Source of the DNA: Thalassospira povalilytica
Lineage (GTDB): Bacteria; Pseudomonadota; Alphaproteobacteria; Rhodospirillales; Thalassospiraceae
Direction: 5' to 3'
DNA length: 64,000 nucleotides
Assembly: GCF_002844235.1 (NCBI RefSeq)
Contig: NZ_PGTS01000001.1
Span: forward strand, 1-64,000
Position 1 is the first letter of the stretch; every line of letters starts with the position of its first letter. The notes under the pieces were generated by a model. That model saw only the letters and a program-made list of their open reading frames with translations. It was not told the origin of the DNA and did no database searches. The position numbers were made by a program, and so were the translations under genes. This document shows, piece by piece, positions 1-8,531 of this stretch.

Positions 1-360
1 ACGAGCCTGCGACCTCTGACCACCACGCATCTGCGGCCATCAGCCACCTGCGGTCAACGCCCTCTGAGTACCATACACCGTCGGCCAGTGCCCTCCGACC
101 ACCACACACCGGCGACCATCGCCATCCGGCCACCAAGCCACCCTCGGTCAACACATTCTGGCCTCTGATCACCGTTCAACGACCCGCGGCCTCGATCCTC
201 TACCCGCGACCCTCGTGCCGCGGCGCAAAAGCCCGCATCACCCGCCTGCCGTCCCCAGCAGCTCTCCGATGCCCACCGCATGAGATGCAGCCCGGAGCGC
301 CTTTCATCGGGCACCCAAACCATCCGTTTCCCCGCGCCACCCAAAACGCCTAACACCATC

Positions 361-460
361 CAAAACCACGCGGCATCACGCGGCATCACGCGACATCACG
401 CAACACCACGCGGCATCACGCAACATCACGCGGCACCACCCAAAGCCACCCGGCACCAGC
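361..460. repeat. 10-bp tandem repeat, CGGCATCACG-like units
   Basis: About ten contiguous 10-bp units, consensus CGGCATCACG, with variants such as CGACATCACG, CAACATCACG and CGGCACCACC; the last units (from 431) are more diverged. Ten bases is close to one helical turn. The period is not a multiple of three, so a protein read through it would cycle through frames, which argues against a coding function. Confidence 0.8.
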
Positions 461-559
461 CGTCGCCTTGCGGAAATGACGCCTCAGCAAACTGGCGCCA
501 AATCCGTCGCCCCCAAACCCATGGCCACAAACACGCGCCCGCAAACCCATGGCCCCGCA

Positions 560-591
560 CCCACACCCACACCCACACCCACACCCACACC
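560..591 (-). repeat. CCCACA tandem repeat, G-quadruplex motif on the minus strand
   Basis: Five CCC runs (560-562, 566-568, 572-574, 578-580, 584-586) separated by ACA, ending in CC at 590-591. The minus strand therefore reads GGG-TGT repeated, which meets the canonical four-tract G-quadruplex rule with three-base loops; the plus strand could form an i-motif. No gene lies close enough to assign a regulatory role. Confidence 0.75.
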
Positions 592-857
592 TACGCCGCA
601 AGCCATTACTCCCCAAATCATTGCTCACCCAGCAATTGCTTGTCCCGGAATTGCTTGCCCGGGGAACCGTCTGTCCCACCCCGCCCGATACGACGCCTCG
701 CGCATCAAACCGGATGCATGTTGTCACCGGGATAGCGTGATCGGGTGAGTTGGAGTTTGCGGATCGCGAAAACGGCGCGTTTTCCGGTTGATAGGGGCTC
801 AGGAATGCTGGCAAGGGCGGGTTTTGAGATAAAGTGGTAGAGCTATGCGGATTTGAT

Positions 858-879
858 TTGACGTTAACGTTAACGTCAA
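858..879. promoter_or_regulatory. Perfect 22-bp palindrome, LiuR-type operator candidate
   Basis: A perfect inverted repeat with arms TTGACGTTAAC/GTTAACGTCAA and no spacer, 84 bp upstream of the thioesterase start and ahead of an isovaleryl-CoA dehydrogenase gene. Proteobacterial branched-chain amino acid catabolism genes are often controlled by MerR-family LiuR through palindromes built around ACGT...ACGT. The match in architecture and gene context suggests such a site. The assignment is inference; no liuR gene lies in the window. Confidence 0.55.
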
Positions 880-962
880 CTACAAGGGAGTCGCATTCTC
901 CCGCGATACCCGCAACGGGTATCTGCCTTCTTCTCAGGACCGTGACTTCTTAGGACCGCGAT

Positions 963-1427
963 ATGGCACAGTTCGAACCGCAAAATCCCGATTTTGATGC
1001 TGAAGTCCGCAAACGCTTCGCACAACAGCCCTATAATCTGTCGATCGGGGCCGAAGTTGCCGATGTTAAACCGGGCCGGGTTGAAGTCATCGTGCCGTCG
1101 CGGGCTGATCTGATCCAGCATAACGGCTATTTCCATGGCGGTCTGATCGCAGGGCTTGCCGATATTGCCGGCGGTTTTGCCGGATGGAGTCTGATTGAAG
1201 CCGATCAGGGGATGCTGACGATTGAATACAAGCTCAATATCGTCGCCCCGGGGCAGGGTGATCATTTGCGTGCCGTCGGCGAGGTTGTCTCGCGCGGGCG
1301 ATCGATCATCGTCACCCGCATCGATATCTTTGGTATGAGGAATAGCGAGCCGGTTCTGTGCGCGACCTCGCTTCAGACGCTCAAGGTCATGAAGCTGCCG
1401 CCGGAACTATTAGATAGCGCTGCATAA
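963..1427 (+). CDS. PaaI-type hotdog-fold acyl-CoA thioesterase
   Basis: A 154-residue protein of the PaaI/YdiI hotdog thioesterase family, which hydrolyses acyl- or aryl-CoA thioesters in the cytoplasm. The family signature HNGYFHGGLIAGLADIAGG (about residues 57-75) holds the usual active-site loop and central helix, and length fits a single hotdog domain. A weak AGGA precedes the ATG. It is followed 58 bp later by isovaleryl-CoA dehydrogenase on the same strand and lies behind the palindrome at 858-879, so it probably serves CoA release or salvage during branched-chain acyl-CoA breakdown. The exact substrate cannot be read from sequence. Confidence 0.8.
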   Translation: MAQFEPQNPDFDAEVRKRFAQQPYNLSIGAEVADVKPGRVEVIVPSRADLIQHNGYFHGGLIAGLADIAGGFAGWSLIEADQGMLTIEYKLNIVAPGQGDHLRAVGEVVSRGRSIIVTRIDIFGMRNSEPVLCATSLQTLKVMKLPPELLDSAA

Positions 1428-1485
1428 TTCCATCAATTGATAAAATTTACCTAATAATCAAACCCAGTCAGGCAGGAACGTCATC

Positions 1486-2658
1486 ATGGCATTTTTCGAA
1501 TTTCCCGGATTGAAATTTGATCTTGGCGAAACCGCGGACGCGATCCGCGAAACTGTTTCATCCTTTGCCGAGGCCGAAATCGCCCCGCGCGCGGCAGAAA
1601 TCGATGAAACCAACCAGTTCCCCAACGATCTGTGGCGCAAATTCGGGGATCTTGGCCTTTTGGGCATGACGGTTCCCGAAGAAGATGGCGGTACGGGTCT
1701 TGGCTATCTCGAACATGTGATCGCGATGGAAGAAATCAGCCGGGCTTCGGCTTCGGTTGCGCTTTCATATGGGGCGCATTCCAACCTGTGCGTCAACCAG
1801 ATCAAACGCAACGCCAATGCTGAGCAAAAGGCAAAATACCTGCCCAAACTGATCAGCGGCGAACATATCGGGGCCCTTGCCATGAGCGAGCCGGGCGCTG
1901 GTTCGGACGTGGTATCGATGAAGCTTCGCGCCGAGAAAAAGGGCGATCGTTTCATCCTCAATGGCAACAAGATGTGGATTACCAACGGCCCGGATGCCGA
2001 TACCTTGGTTGTCTATGCCAAAACCGATATGGATGCCGGACCCAAGGGCATTACGGCCTTTATCATCGAAAAAACCTTCAAGGGGTTCTCGACGGCGCAA
2101 AAGCTCGACAAACTGGGGATGCGCGGTTCGAACACCTGTGAGCTGGTATTTGAAGATTGCGAAGTGCCCGAAGAAAACATTCTGGGTCAGCTTAATGGCG
2201 GTGTCCGCGTGTTGATGAGCGGCCTTGATTACGAACGTGCGGTTCTGGCAGCTGGCCCCACCGGGATCATGCGGGCCTGCATGGATGTGGTTGTGCCCTA
2301 TATCCATGAACGCAAACAGTTCGGCAAGGCGATTGGCGAATTCCAGCTGATGCAGGGTAAAATCGCCGATATGTATACGACCATGAATGCCTGCCGTGCC
2401 TATGTCTATGAGGTCGCCAAGGCGTGCGATCGCGGTGAAACATCGCGCAAGGATGCGGCCGGTGTGATCCTGTATGCCGCCGAAAAGGCCACCTGGATGG
2501 CGCTTGAAGCCATTCAGACCCTCGGTGGCAACGGCTATATTAATGAATATCCGACCGGCCGGTTGCTGCGCGATGCCAAGCTTTACGAAATCGGGGCAGG
2601 TACCAGCGAAATCCGCCGTATGCTGATTGGCCGTGAACTGTTTGGTGAAACCGCATAA
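1486..2658 (+). CDS. ivd: Isovaleryl-CoA dehydrogenase
   Basis: A 390-residue acyl-CoA dehydrogenase, the FAD enzyme that oxidises isovaleryl-CoA to 3-methylcrotonyl-CoA in leucine degradation. The subfamily can be told from the catalytic base. In most acyl-CoA dehydrogenases it sits in a C-terminal YEGT motif, but here that position is GAGT (Ala371). A glutamate is instead present in [11 protein letters not shown] (Glu250), the place used by isovaleryl-CoA dehydrogenases. The substrate-loop sequence [14 protein letters not shown] also fits. An AGGA site precedes the ATG. It lies between a thioesterase and a thiolase; the methylcrotonyl-CoA carboxylase genes usually found nearby are not in the window. 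Confidence 0.92.
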   Translation: MAFFEFPGLKFDLGETADAIRETVSSFAEAEIAPRAAEIDETNQFPNDLWRKFGDLGLLGMTVPEEDGGTGLGYLEHVIAMEEISRASASVALSYGAHSNLCVNQIKRNANAEQKAKYLPKLISGEHIGALAMSEPGAGSDVVSMKLRAEKKGDRFILNGNKMWITNGPDADTLVVYAKTDMDAGPKGITAFIIEKTFKGFSTAQKLDKLGMRGSNTCELVFEDCEVPEENILGQLNGGVRVLMSGLDYERAVLAAGPTGIMRACMDVVVPYIHERKQFGKAIGEFQLMQGKIADMYTTMNACRAYVYEVAKACDRGETSRKDAAGVILYAAEKATWMALEAIQTLGGNGYINEYPTGRLLRDAKLYEIGAGTSEIRRMLIGRELFGETA

Positions 2659-2709
2659 TTGCGGTTTCCCGTTAACTGATCACCCAGAAAGACCACAAGG
2701 ACCCACATC

Positions 2710-3897
2710 ATGACCAGTTCCGATCCGGTTGTTATCGTATCGTGCGCCCGTACCGCCATGGGCGGTTTGCAGGGCGATTTTGCCACCGTTACTGCGGCCG
2801 AGCTTGGCGGTGTTGCCATCAAGGCAGCACTTGAGCGCGGTGGTGTTTCGCCAGATGACATTGACGAAGTCATCATGGGCAATGTTCTTCCCGCCGGTCA
2901 GGGACAGGCCCCGGCGCGCCAGGCGGCCTGGAATGCCGGTATCCCGCGTTCGGCCGGGGCGACCACGATCAACAAGATGTGCGGATCAGGCATGAAAGCC
3001 GTGATGTTTGCCCATGATACGCTGGTTGCCGGCGGGGCCGATGTCATGGTGGTGGGGGGCATGGAAAGCATGACCAATGCGCCGTTTCTTCTGCCGAAAA
3101 TGCGGTCTGGCAACAAATATGGTCATGATGTTGTCTATGATCACATGGCGCTTGATGGTCTTGAAGATGCCTATGACAAGGGCCGGGCCATGGGCACCTT
3201 TGCCGAGGCAACGGCGGAGAAATACGGTTTTAGCCGCGAGGCACAGGACGACTATGCCATCACGTCCCTGACCCGTGCGCAGAATGCGGCCAGCGCCGGC
3301 CATTTCAAGGATGAAATCACCCCGGTAACCTTCACCACCCGCAAGGGCGAGGTCACCATTGATGCCGATGAACAGCCGCCAAAAGCCAAACCGGAAAAAA
3401 TCCCGACCCTGCGTCCGGCCTTTGCCAAGGATGGCACGGTGACCGCCGCGCATTCGGCATCGATTTCCGATGGGGCGGCTGCCCTTGTGATGATGCGTGC
3501 GTCCGAGGCCAAAAAGCGCGGGCTGACGCCGCTTGCCAAGATCGTTGGTCAGGCCACCCACGCGCAGGAACCGTGCTGGTTCACAACCGCCCCGATTGAC
3601 TCGATCAAAAAGGTTCTGGCCAAGGCCGGCTGGGGCAAGGATGACGTCGATCTTTGGGAAATCAACGAGGCCTTTGCCGTTGTTGCCATGGCCGCCATGC
3701 GCGATCTTGAGCTTGATCACGGCAAGGTCAATGTCCATGGCGGTGCCTGTGCGCTGGGCCATCCGATTGGCGCAACCGGTGCGCGTTTGCTGGTGACCCT
3801 GATCCATGCGCTTAAAACCCATGGCGGGTCAAAGGGCGTGGCATCACTTTGCATCGGTGGGGGCGAGGCAACGGCGGTTGCGATCGAGCTGATCTGA
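2710..3897 (+). CDS. atoB: Acetyl-CoA acetyltransferase (thiolase)
   Basis: A 395-residue biosynthetic-type thiolase that interconverts two acetyl-CoA and acetoacetyl-CoA. The nucleophilic cysteine is in NKMCGSGMKA (Cys91), the active-site histidine in GHPIGATGAR (His351), and the second catalytic cysteine in CIGGGEA (Cys381); all three signatures are intact. Start chosen from an AAGGA site. It lies 51 bp after isovaleryl-CoA dehydrogenase, which fits cleavage of the acetoacetyl-CoA arising from leucine and fatty acid breakdown. It could equally be the PhaA step of polyhydroxybutyrate synthesis; AtoB and PhaA cannot be separated by motif. Confidence 0.9.
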   Translation: MTSSDPVVIVSCARTAMGGLQGDFATVTAAELGGVAIKAALERGGVSPDDIDEVIMGNVLPAGQGQAPARQAAWNAGIPRSAGATTINKMCGSGMKAVMFAHDTLVAGGADVMVVGGMESMTNAPFLLPKMRSGNKYGHDVVYDHMALDGLEDAYDKGRAMGTFAEATAEKYGFSREAQDDYAITSLTRAQNAASAGHFKDEITPVTFTTRKGEVTIDADEQPPKAKPEKIPTLRPAFAKDGTVTAAHSASISDGAAALVMMRASEAKKRGLTPLAKIVGQATHAQEPCWFTTAPIDSIKKVLAKAGWGKDDVDLWEINEAFAVVAMAAMRDLELDHGKVNVHGGACALGHPIGATGARLLVTLIHALKTHGGSKGVASLCIGGGEATAVAIELI

Positions 3898-4016
3898 ACG
3901 GCGTTGTGATTTAGTTTAAACCGGTTCTAAAAAGTCTGAGATTGGGGGCTACCAACTTGCGCGAATTCACCTTATTTTGTCGCCAGACATAACGATGGAA
4001 TAGAGGAATTCGCGCG

Positions 4017-4637
4017 ATGACAAAGTCGACTGTGGATCGGATGCTTGCCGGCTTTAAAAGCTTCAAGGCGATGTATTACGAACAGCGCCCTGAACGCGTT
4101 GAAGATCTGGTGAATATGGGCCAGAAGCCCGAAGTGCTTCTGATTGCATGTTCGGACTCCCGGGTTGATCCGGCCATCCTGACCAATGCCGAACCGGGCG
4201 AAATGTTTGTTATTCGAAATGTGGCAAACCTTGTTCCGCCCTATGAGCCCGATGAAAACTATCACGGCACCTCCTCGGCGATCGAATTTGCGGTCCGCGA
4301 CCTTAAGGTCAAGGATATCGTGATTCTCGGTCACTCGGCCTGTGGGGGCATGGCGGCACTGGTCGAACATGGCGAGGCCGGCAAAGTGCCGGACCGCGAC
4401 TTTATCGGTGAATGGGTCAGTATTGCAAAATGCTGCCTGCATCATGGCCCTGATGTCGACAAGGTTTCGCGTCATTCAATTCGCAATTCGTTGCAAAACC
4501 TGATGTCGTTCCCGTTCATCAAGGAACGGGTCGAAGCCGGCGATCTTAACCTTCATGGTTGGTGGTACGGCATGAAAGAAGGCATCCTGTGGCGTTTCGA
4601 CGCCGAACAGGACAAGTTTATCAAGGGCGAAGAATAA
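4017..4637 (+). CDS. Beta-class carbonic anhydrase
   Basis: A 206-residue cytoplasmic zinc enzyme that interconverts CO2 and bicarbonate. The zinc ligands and catalytic dyad are visible: CSDSR (Cys45, Asp47, Arg49) and HSAC (His106, Cys109), at the spacing of plant-type beta carbonic anhydrases. There is no signal peptide. A GAGG site lies before the ATG. It sits alone between thiolase and a second acyl-CoA dehydrogenase; bicarbonate supply for acyl-CoA carboxylases is a plausible link but is inference. Confidence 0.92.
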   Translation: MTKSTVDRMLAGFKSFKAMYYEQRPERVEDLVNMGQKPEVLLIACSDSRVDPAILTNAEPGEMFVIRNVANLVPPYEPDENYHGTSSAIEFAVRDLKVKDIVILGHSACGGMAALVEHGEAGKVPDRDFIGEWVSIAKCCLHHGPDVDKVSRHSIRNSLQNLMSFPFIKERVEAGDLNLHGWWYGMKEGILWRFDAEQDKFIKGEE

Positions 4638-4725
4638 GCCCGGTCTGATCTGCGGGTGACCCACGGGGTCACAGCCTGTTTTGATCGCATGGCCGGTGCG
4701 TCGCCCAACCGGGAGGGGCACCGCC

Positions 4726-5859
4726 ATGCGGTTGGAAGAACATCAGATCATGGTGCGCGATACCGCGCGCGAGTTCGCCGAAAATGAACTCAAACCCAAT
4801 GCTGCAAAATGGGATACCCATCACACTTTCCCGGCCGAGGCGATAGCCGGTCTGGGCGAGTTGGGCTTTCTTGGCATGCTGGTGCCCGACGAATATGGCG
4901 GGGCGGGCATGGATCATGTCGCATATGCGCTGGCGCTCGAAGAAATTGCTGCGGGTGACGGGGCAACATCGACCATCATGTCGGTGCATAATTCGGTCGG
5001 CTGCATGCCGATCCTGAAATTCGGCACCGAAGAACAGAAACAGAAATTCCTGGTCCCGATGGCGCAGGGCGAAAAGATCGGTGCATTCTGCCTGACCGAG
5101 CCACAGGCCGGGTCCGATGCCAGCGCGCTTAAAACCCGTGCGGTGCGCGATGGCGATCACTGGATCATCAACGGGGCAAAGCAATTTATTACATCCGGCT
5201 CCGAAGGTGACATTGCCATCGTCTTTGCGGTAACCGACCCGGCCGCAGGTAAACGCGGCATTTCAGCCTTTATCGTGCCGACCGATACACCGGGCTATGT
5301 GGTGTCGCGGGTTGAGGAAAAGCTGGGTCAGAATGCATCCGATACCTGCCAGATCACCTTTGTCGAATGCCGGGTGCCCGATGAAAATATGCTGGGCGAG
5401 GAAGGACAGGGTTATAAAATCGCACTGGCCAATCTGGAAGGCGGGCGCATCGGCATTGCCGCCCAGTCGGTTGGCATGGCACGTGCGGCATTTGAAGCGG
5501 CACGTGATTACGCCAATGAGCGCGAAACATTCGGCAAAAAGATCATTGAACATCAGGCCGTGGCCTTCCGCCTTGCCGATATGGCGACCAAGATTGATGC
5601 CGCACGGCTTCTGGTTCATCGTGCGGCCGAACTGCGCGATGATCACAAACCCTGTTTGACCGAGGCCTGCATGGCCAAGATGTTCGCATCCGAAATTGCC
5701 GAGGAAGTTTGTTCAGCCGCGATCCAGATTCATGGCGGATATGGCTATCTTAAAGACTTCCCGGTCGAGCGCATCTATCGCGATGTCCGGGTCTGCCAGA
5801 TTTACGAAGGCACATCCGATATCCAGCGCATGGTGATTGCACGATCACTGGCCGACTAG
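4726..5859 (+). CDS. Short-chain (butyryl-type) acyl-CoA dehydrogenase
   Basis: A 377-residue FAD-dependent acyl-CoA dehydrogenase of the bacterial short-chain type. The N-terminal helical domain, the FAD loop around [13 protein letters not shown] and the C-terminal catalytic motif [10 protein letters not shown] (Glu361) are intact, so the base is at the standard position, unlike in the enzyme at 1486. The frame is open upstream, but ATG 4726 is preceded at good distance by GGGAGGGG and gives the family N-terminus [12 protein letters not shown]. It ends six bases from the convergent prpF-like gene. Substrate (butyryl-, isobutyryl- or 2-methylbutyryl-CoA) is undecided. Confidence 0.85.
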   Translation: MRLEEHQIMVRDTAREFAENELKPNAAKWDTHHTFPAEAIAGLGELGFLGMLVPDEYGGAGMDHVAYALALEEIAAGDGATSTIMSVHNSVGCMPILKFGTEEQKQKFLVPMAQGEKIGAFCLTEPQAGSDASALKTRAVRDGDHWIINGAKQFITSGSEGDIAIVFAVTDPAAGKRGISAFIVPTDTPGYVVSRVEEKLGQNASDTCQITFVECRVPDENMLGEEGQGYKIALANLEGGRIGIAAQSVGMARAAFEAARDYANERETFGKKIIEHQAVAFRLADMATKIDAARLLVHRAAELRDDHKPCLTEACMAKMFASEIAEEVCSAAIQIHGGYGYLKDFPVERIYRDVRVCQIYEGTSDIQRMVIARSLAD

Positions 5860-5865
5860 GGGCGA

Positions 5866-7026
5866 TCAGGCGTCACCGGAAATCCGGTGACGCGGCACCA
5901 TCACTTCACCCTGCATCAGGCGACGGGCGGATCGGAAGACGGTGACGGAATTGACCGTAAAGTCATCGGCCGTGGTGCCGGTGATATCGGCATCAAGCAC
6001 CAGTGTGCCCGACGGGTGCGCAATGGTCAGCGGCTGATCGGTGACGCTGTTGTGACGTGCTATTTGATGGGCGACCGATCCGGTTAGTCGCATGGTTGCG
6101 GCCAGACACATGCCGCCGGTGATCGGGCTTGATGCGTGGGCCTGTCCGGTTGAAATCATCCGCACGACAATATTGATGTTAGCGCTATCATCGTTGGTTG
6201 GCGGCGACACGATGGCGATTTGTGGCAGGTTGCGCACGCTGGTTTGGGCTTCTTCACGGCTACAAATCCCCATGCGGACGGCGGCGGAAATGCGAAGGGT
6301 CTCGATACGGTCAAGCAATCCGTCAGATGCGGTAATCCCGGCCGGGCTTTCGCGACCTGTCAGACCCAGATCGGATGCGCGCACGCAGGCAATCGGGTTG
6401 CTGACATCAATCAGGGATACTTCAATCGCGCCAAATCCGTCGGTTTCCAGAAGCTCCGATGCCTTGCCGGTCGGCAGTGTCTTGCCGGTGCTGGAACCGC
6501 CCGGTTCAAGGAAGGAAAGCGCGATCGGCGCATGGGTGCCGCCGACCCCATCAAGGGCGAAATCGCCATCGACCATCGGCAAGCCATCCTGAAGCGCAAA
6601 GGTTGCGACGATAATCTTGCCGGTATTGGTGTTGTGGATGCGCACAATGGCCTGATCACCCGTGGTTTTGACCAGACCTTCCTCAACCGCATAGGGGCCG
6701 ACAGCCGAGGAGATATTGCCGCAATTGCCCTTGTAGCTGATCACCGGTGCATCGATCGAAACCTGCCCGAATGTGTAATCAATATCGGCATCATCGCGCG
6801 ATGATTTGGCGATGATGGCGATTTTTGACGTCGACGATGTTCCGGCCCCCATGCCATCGAGCTGGCGCTTGTTGGGATCGGGGCTGCCCATGGCTGCCAG
6901 AATCATGGAATCGCGCGTCGGTCCGGCTTCCGGCAGGTCTTCGGCCCGGAAAAACAGTGCCCGGCTTGTCCCGCCGCGCATGAAAACGGCACGGAGCGGG
7001 ATTTGCGGCGAACTGGGTGTTTTCAT
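5866..7026 (-). CDS. PrpF-family isomerase
   Basis: A 386-residue protein of the PrpF family, relatives of diaminopimelate epimerase that move double bonds in substituted aconitates. Members include 2-methylaconitate isomerase (PrpF) and 4-oxalomesaconate tautomerase (GalD). Family signatures are the N-terminal RAVFMRGGTSRALFF segment and the KGNCGNISSAVGPYA segment holding a conserved cysteine. No prpB/C/D or gallate genes lie nearby, so the substrate is open. Its ATG overlaps the stop of the upstream gene as ATGA, which implies translational coupling. The 3' end folds into the hairpin at 5870-5893. Confidence 0.8.
   Translation of the reverse strand: MKTPSSPQIPLRAVFMRGGTSRALFFRAEDLPEAGPTRDSMILAAMGSPDPNKRQLDGMGAGTSSTSKIAIIAKSSRDDADIDYTFGQVSIDAPVISYKGNCGNISSAVGPYAVEEGLVKTTGDQAIVRIHNTNTGKIIVATFALQDGLPMVDGDFALDGVGGTHAPIALSFLEPGGSSTGKTLPTGKASELLETDGFGAIEVSLIDVSNPIACVRASDLGLTGRESPAGITASDGLLDRIETLRISAAVRMGICSREEAQTSVRNLPQIAIVSPPTNDDSANINIVVRMISTGQAHASSPITGGMCLAATMRLTGSVAHQIARHNSVTDQPLTIAHPSGTLVLDADITGTTADDFTVNSVTVFRSARRLMQGEVMVPRHRISGDA
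5870..5893. terminator. Hairpin at the convergent gene junction
   Basis: A perfect 10-bp stem (GCGTCACCGG / CCGGTGACGC, loop AAAT) lies 10 bases after the acyl-CoA dehydrogenase stop and inside the last codons of the convergent prpF-like gene. It has no T-run on either side, so it is not a textbook intrinsic terminator. It may stop or slow polymerase from both directions. Confidence 0.4.
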
Positions 7027-7499
7027 TTTGGGGCGCTCCGCAGGGAAGTGTTTGGTGGTGGCGCAAAACGATCAAGAAATCGTTCAGCACGGGGTAGGGC
7101 GTCGTGAAGGAACTGTTTTGGTTCGCGTAACCATAGGCCATCGATTTGCCGAGATTTTTCTTCAGAAATCAGTACGTCGCGCGGGATTGGCTTAATCTCT
7201 GCGTCCCAGCCAACGAAACATTGCCGAGCACGGCGAAAGTAATGATCAATGAAAGTTTGTCGGTGACTGTAGCCATGATAATCAAAAATCCGGTCATTCC
7301 AGGCAATAGCGATGTGATTTCCTGCAAAGCCACTGCGCGGGTGAAGCCATAAAGGCGTCATGTCTTCTGTGCCGTAGCGCATGAGAAATGCATGGGCGAG
7401 GATGTGGCAAGCACCACAGGCAAAGAACACGCGATCGGGCAACTCCCAGCGCATCGCCGGATCACTCTTTCGGTAACCCGGTGTTCTTGGCTGATACAT
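7023..7499 (-). CDS. Uncharacterised protein coupled to the PrpF-family gene
   Basis: A 158-residue protein I do not recognise. Start set at ATG 7499, preceded by GGAGAG; an upstream in-frame TTG has no ribosome site. There is no signal peptide or membrane segment. Notable motifs are CGACHILAHAFL (residues about 28-39), a segment GNHIAIAWNDRIFDYHGY, and a tryptophan- and arginine-rich remainder. A cysteine at a helix start followed by later His and Asp residues would suit a small papain-like fold, but that is only a shape argument. Its stop overlaps the PrpF-family start, so the two are made together. Confidence 0.6.
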   Translation of the reverse strand: MYQPRTPGYRKSDPAMRWELPDRVFFACGACHILAHAFLMRYGTEDMTPLWLHPRSGFAGNHIAIAWNDRIFDYHGYSHRQTFIDHYFRRARQCFVGWDAEIKPIPRDVLISEEKSRQIDGLWLREPKQFLHDALPRAERFLDRFAPPPNTSLRSAPK

Positions 7500-7560
7500 A
7501 GCTCTCCATCCTGTCGCTGGTAGGCGGGGCGTATTTGGCAATCAATATACGAAAGACAAA

Positions 7561-7599
7561 GCAAAACACCCCGAACCGCGAGAATATCGTGGTCCGGGG
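7561..7599 (-). terminator. Intrinsic terminator of the outer-membrane protein gene
   Basis: On the minus strand a 9-bp stem (7569-7577 with 7591-7599, one G-T pair) is followed by TGTTTTGC. It lies downstream of the outer-membrane protein gene and upstream of the minus-strand gene ending at 7023, separating the two transcripts. Confidence 0.7.
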
Positions 7600-7645
7600 T
7601 TTCTGCATAGATCAGGTGATTTCAGGATGTCGTCGTTTGGCGTGA

Positions 7646-8413
7646 TCAGAACTGATATTGCAGGCCCAGCATGACTTCGTGCGCATGCAGATCATAGCGT
7701 AGTTCCTGCGTTAGTCTGCCGTTTGGGACGGAGCCTGATGTAAAATGTTTGCTGGCGCGCGCTTCGCCCATATTGATATAGCGATAGGAAAAATCGATCT
7801 TCCAGTGATCGGTTAGCGCGTAATTGAGGCCAGCGCCTGCTTGCCAGGCGACATCATCATGTTGCGCCCCATCAATTGTATTAGTGGTGCCCCCAATACC
7901 CGTCGATTTCGTGCTGTTGTGGGCCCAGCCAATGCCAGCCTGGATGTAGGGCGAAAAGGCCCCGGTATTGATGCCATAAGCTGCAAGCGGATCGATAAAT
8001 CCAGTCAACATGGTTGTGACATTAGACGTGTTGTGGCGACCTCCGGTAGCCTGGCGCGTTGAACCGGTGTTGTTGTTGAAGGTGAAAGAATCCATATTTG
8101 CCATGTTATCGCGATATGAAATCGTCAGATCGGTTCGAAGGTAATTGTTGAGCTTCAATCCGGCGCCAGCTTGATATCGCGTGCCTGTATGTGGGTCGGT
8201 GTCCCATGTATCGCGGATCGAATCAGTCGAATCAGCATCATCATCAATCGTGCTTGAATAGCCCAGATCGGCGCGGAGGTAAGGGGTAAGCAGCCATTCT
8301 TCGGCGGTTGCTGTTGTGGTTAGTGCGAAAACGCCAAGTGTCGCGAAAACAGGAATCCGAGCAGCTTTCCGACCGGGTTTGTGTGTTTTCGGCAACTGCA
8401 AAAACGGCAACAT
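7646..8413 (-). CDS. Small outer-membrane beta-barrel protein
   Basis: A 255-residue exported protein of the Opa/OmpW-like eight-strand barrel type. The N-terminus has a basic stretch (KTHKPGRKAAR) followed by a hydrophobic segment ending in TATA, which fits a Sec signal peptide. The rest alternates aromatic/hydrophobic and polar residues in strand-like blocks and ends in LGLQYQF; a C-terminal phenylalanine is the Bam recognition mark of outer-membrane proteins. ATG 8413 is preferred to the adjacent TTG 8416. It is monocistronic with its own terminator. Function beyond being a surface barrel is unknown. Confidence 0.75.
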   Translation of the reverse strand: MLPFLQLPKTHKPGRKAARIPVFATLGVFALTTTATAEEWLLTPYLRADLGYSSTIDDDADSTDSIRDTWDTDPHTGTRYQAGAGLKLNNYLRTDLTISYRDNMANMDSFTFNNNTGSTRQATGGRHNTSNVTTMLTGFIDPLAAYGINTGAFSPYIQAGIGWAHNSTKSTGIGGTTNTIDGAQHDDVAWQAGAGLNYALTDHWKIDFSYRYINMGEARASKHFTSGSVPNGRLTQELRYDLHAHEVMLGLQYQF

Positions 8414-8531
8414 CAAACAAATCTCATATAAGTAGTTGAATTATTTGATATAATTAAACCTATAAGTGTTTTGCTGTGCAATAAAAATCCGAAATTGTCC
8501 GATAGCGGTGGAATTGCACAGATTGTGGTGC

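Larger units (their letters stand above)
1..857. other. C-rich low-complexity region without a credible gene
   Basis: I see no convincing gene here. The + strand is strongly C/A-rich, and open frames on both strands translate into low-complexity Thr/Pro/His/Arg-rich or Gly/Cys-rich protein with no recognisable domain. Bases 1-200 hold degenerate copies of a motif like CCTCTGACCACC at irregular spacing. A 10-bp tandem repeat (361-460), a CCCACA run (560-591) and two adjacent near-identical 15-mers starting AATTGCTTG (634-663) follow. The composition returns to the style of the rest of the window after about 740. It could be decayed sequence, a structural element or a recombination scar; nothing visible decides between them. 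Confidence 0.6.

Noticed and set aside
361-460. CRISPR-like array
   Set aside because: Units are contiguous 10-mers without unique spacers, and there are no cas genes.
54-814. Several overlapping open frames on both strands of the C-rich region
   Set aside because: Their translations are low-complexity products of the tandem repeats, change character with frame, lack ribosome sites and match no domain I know.
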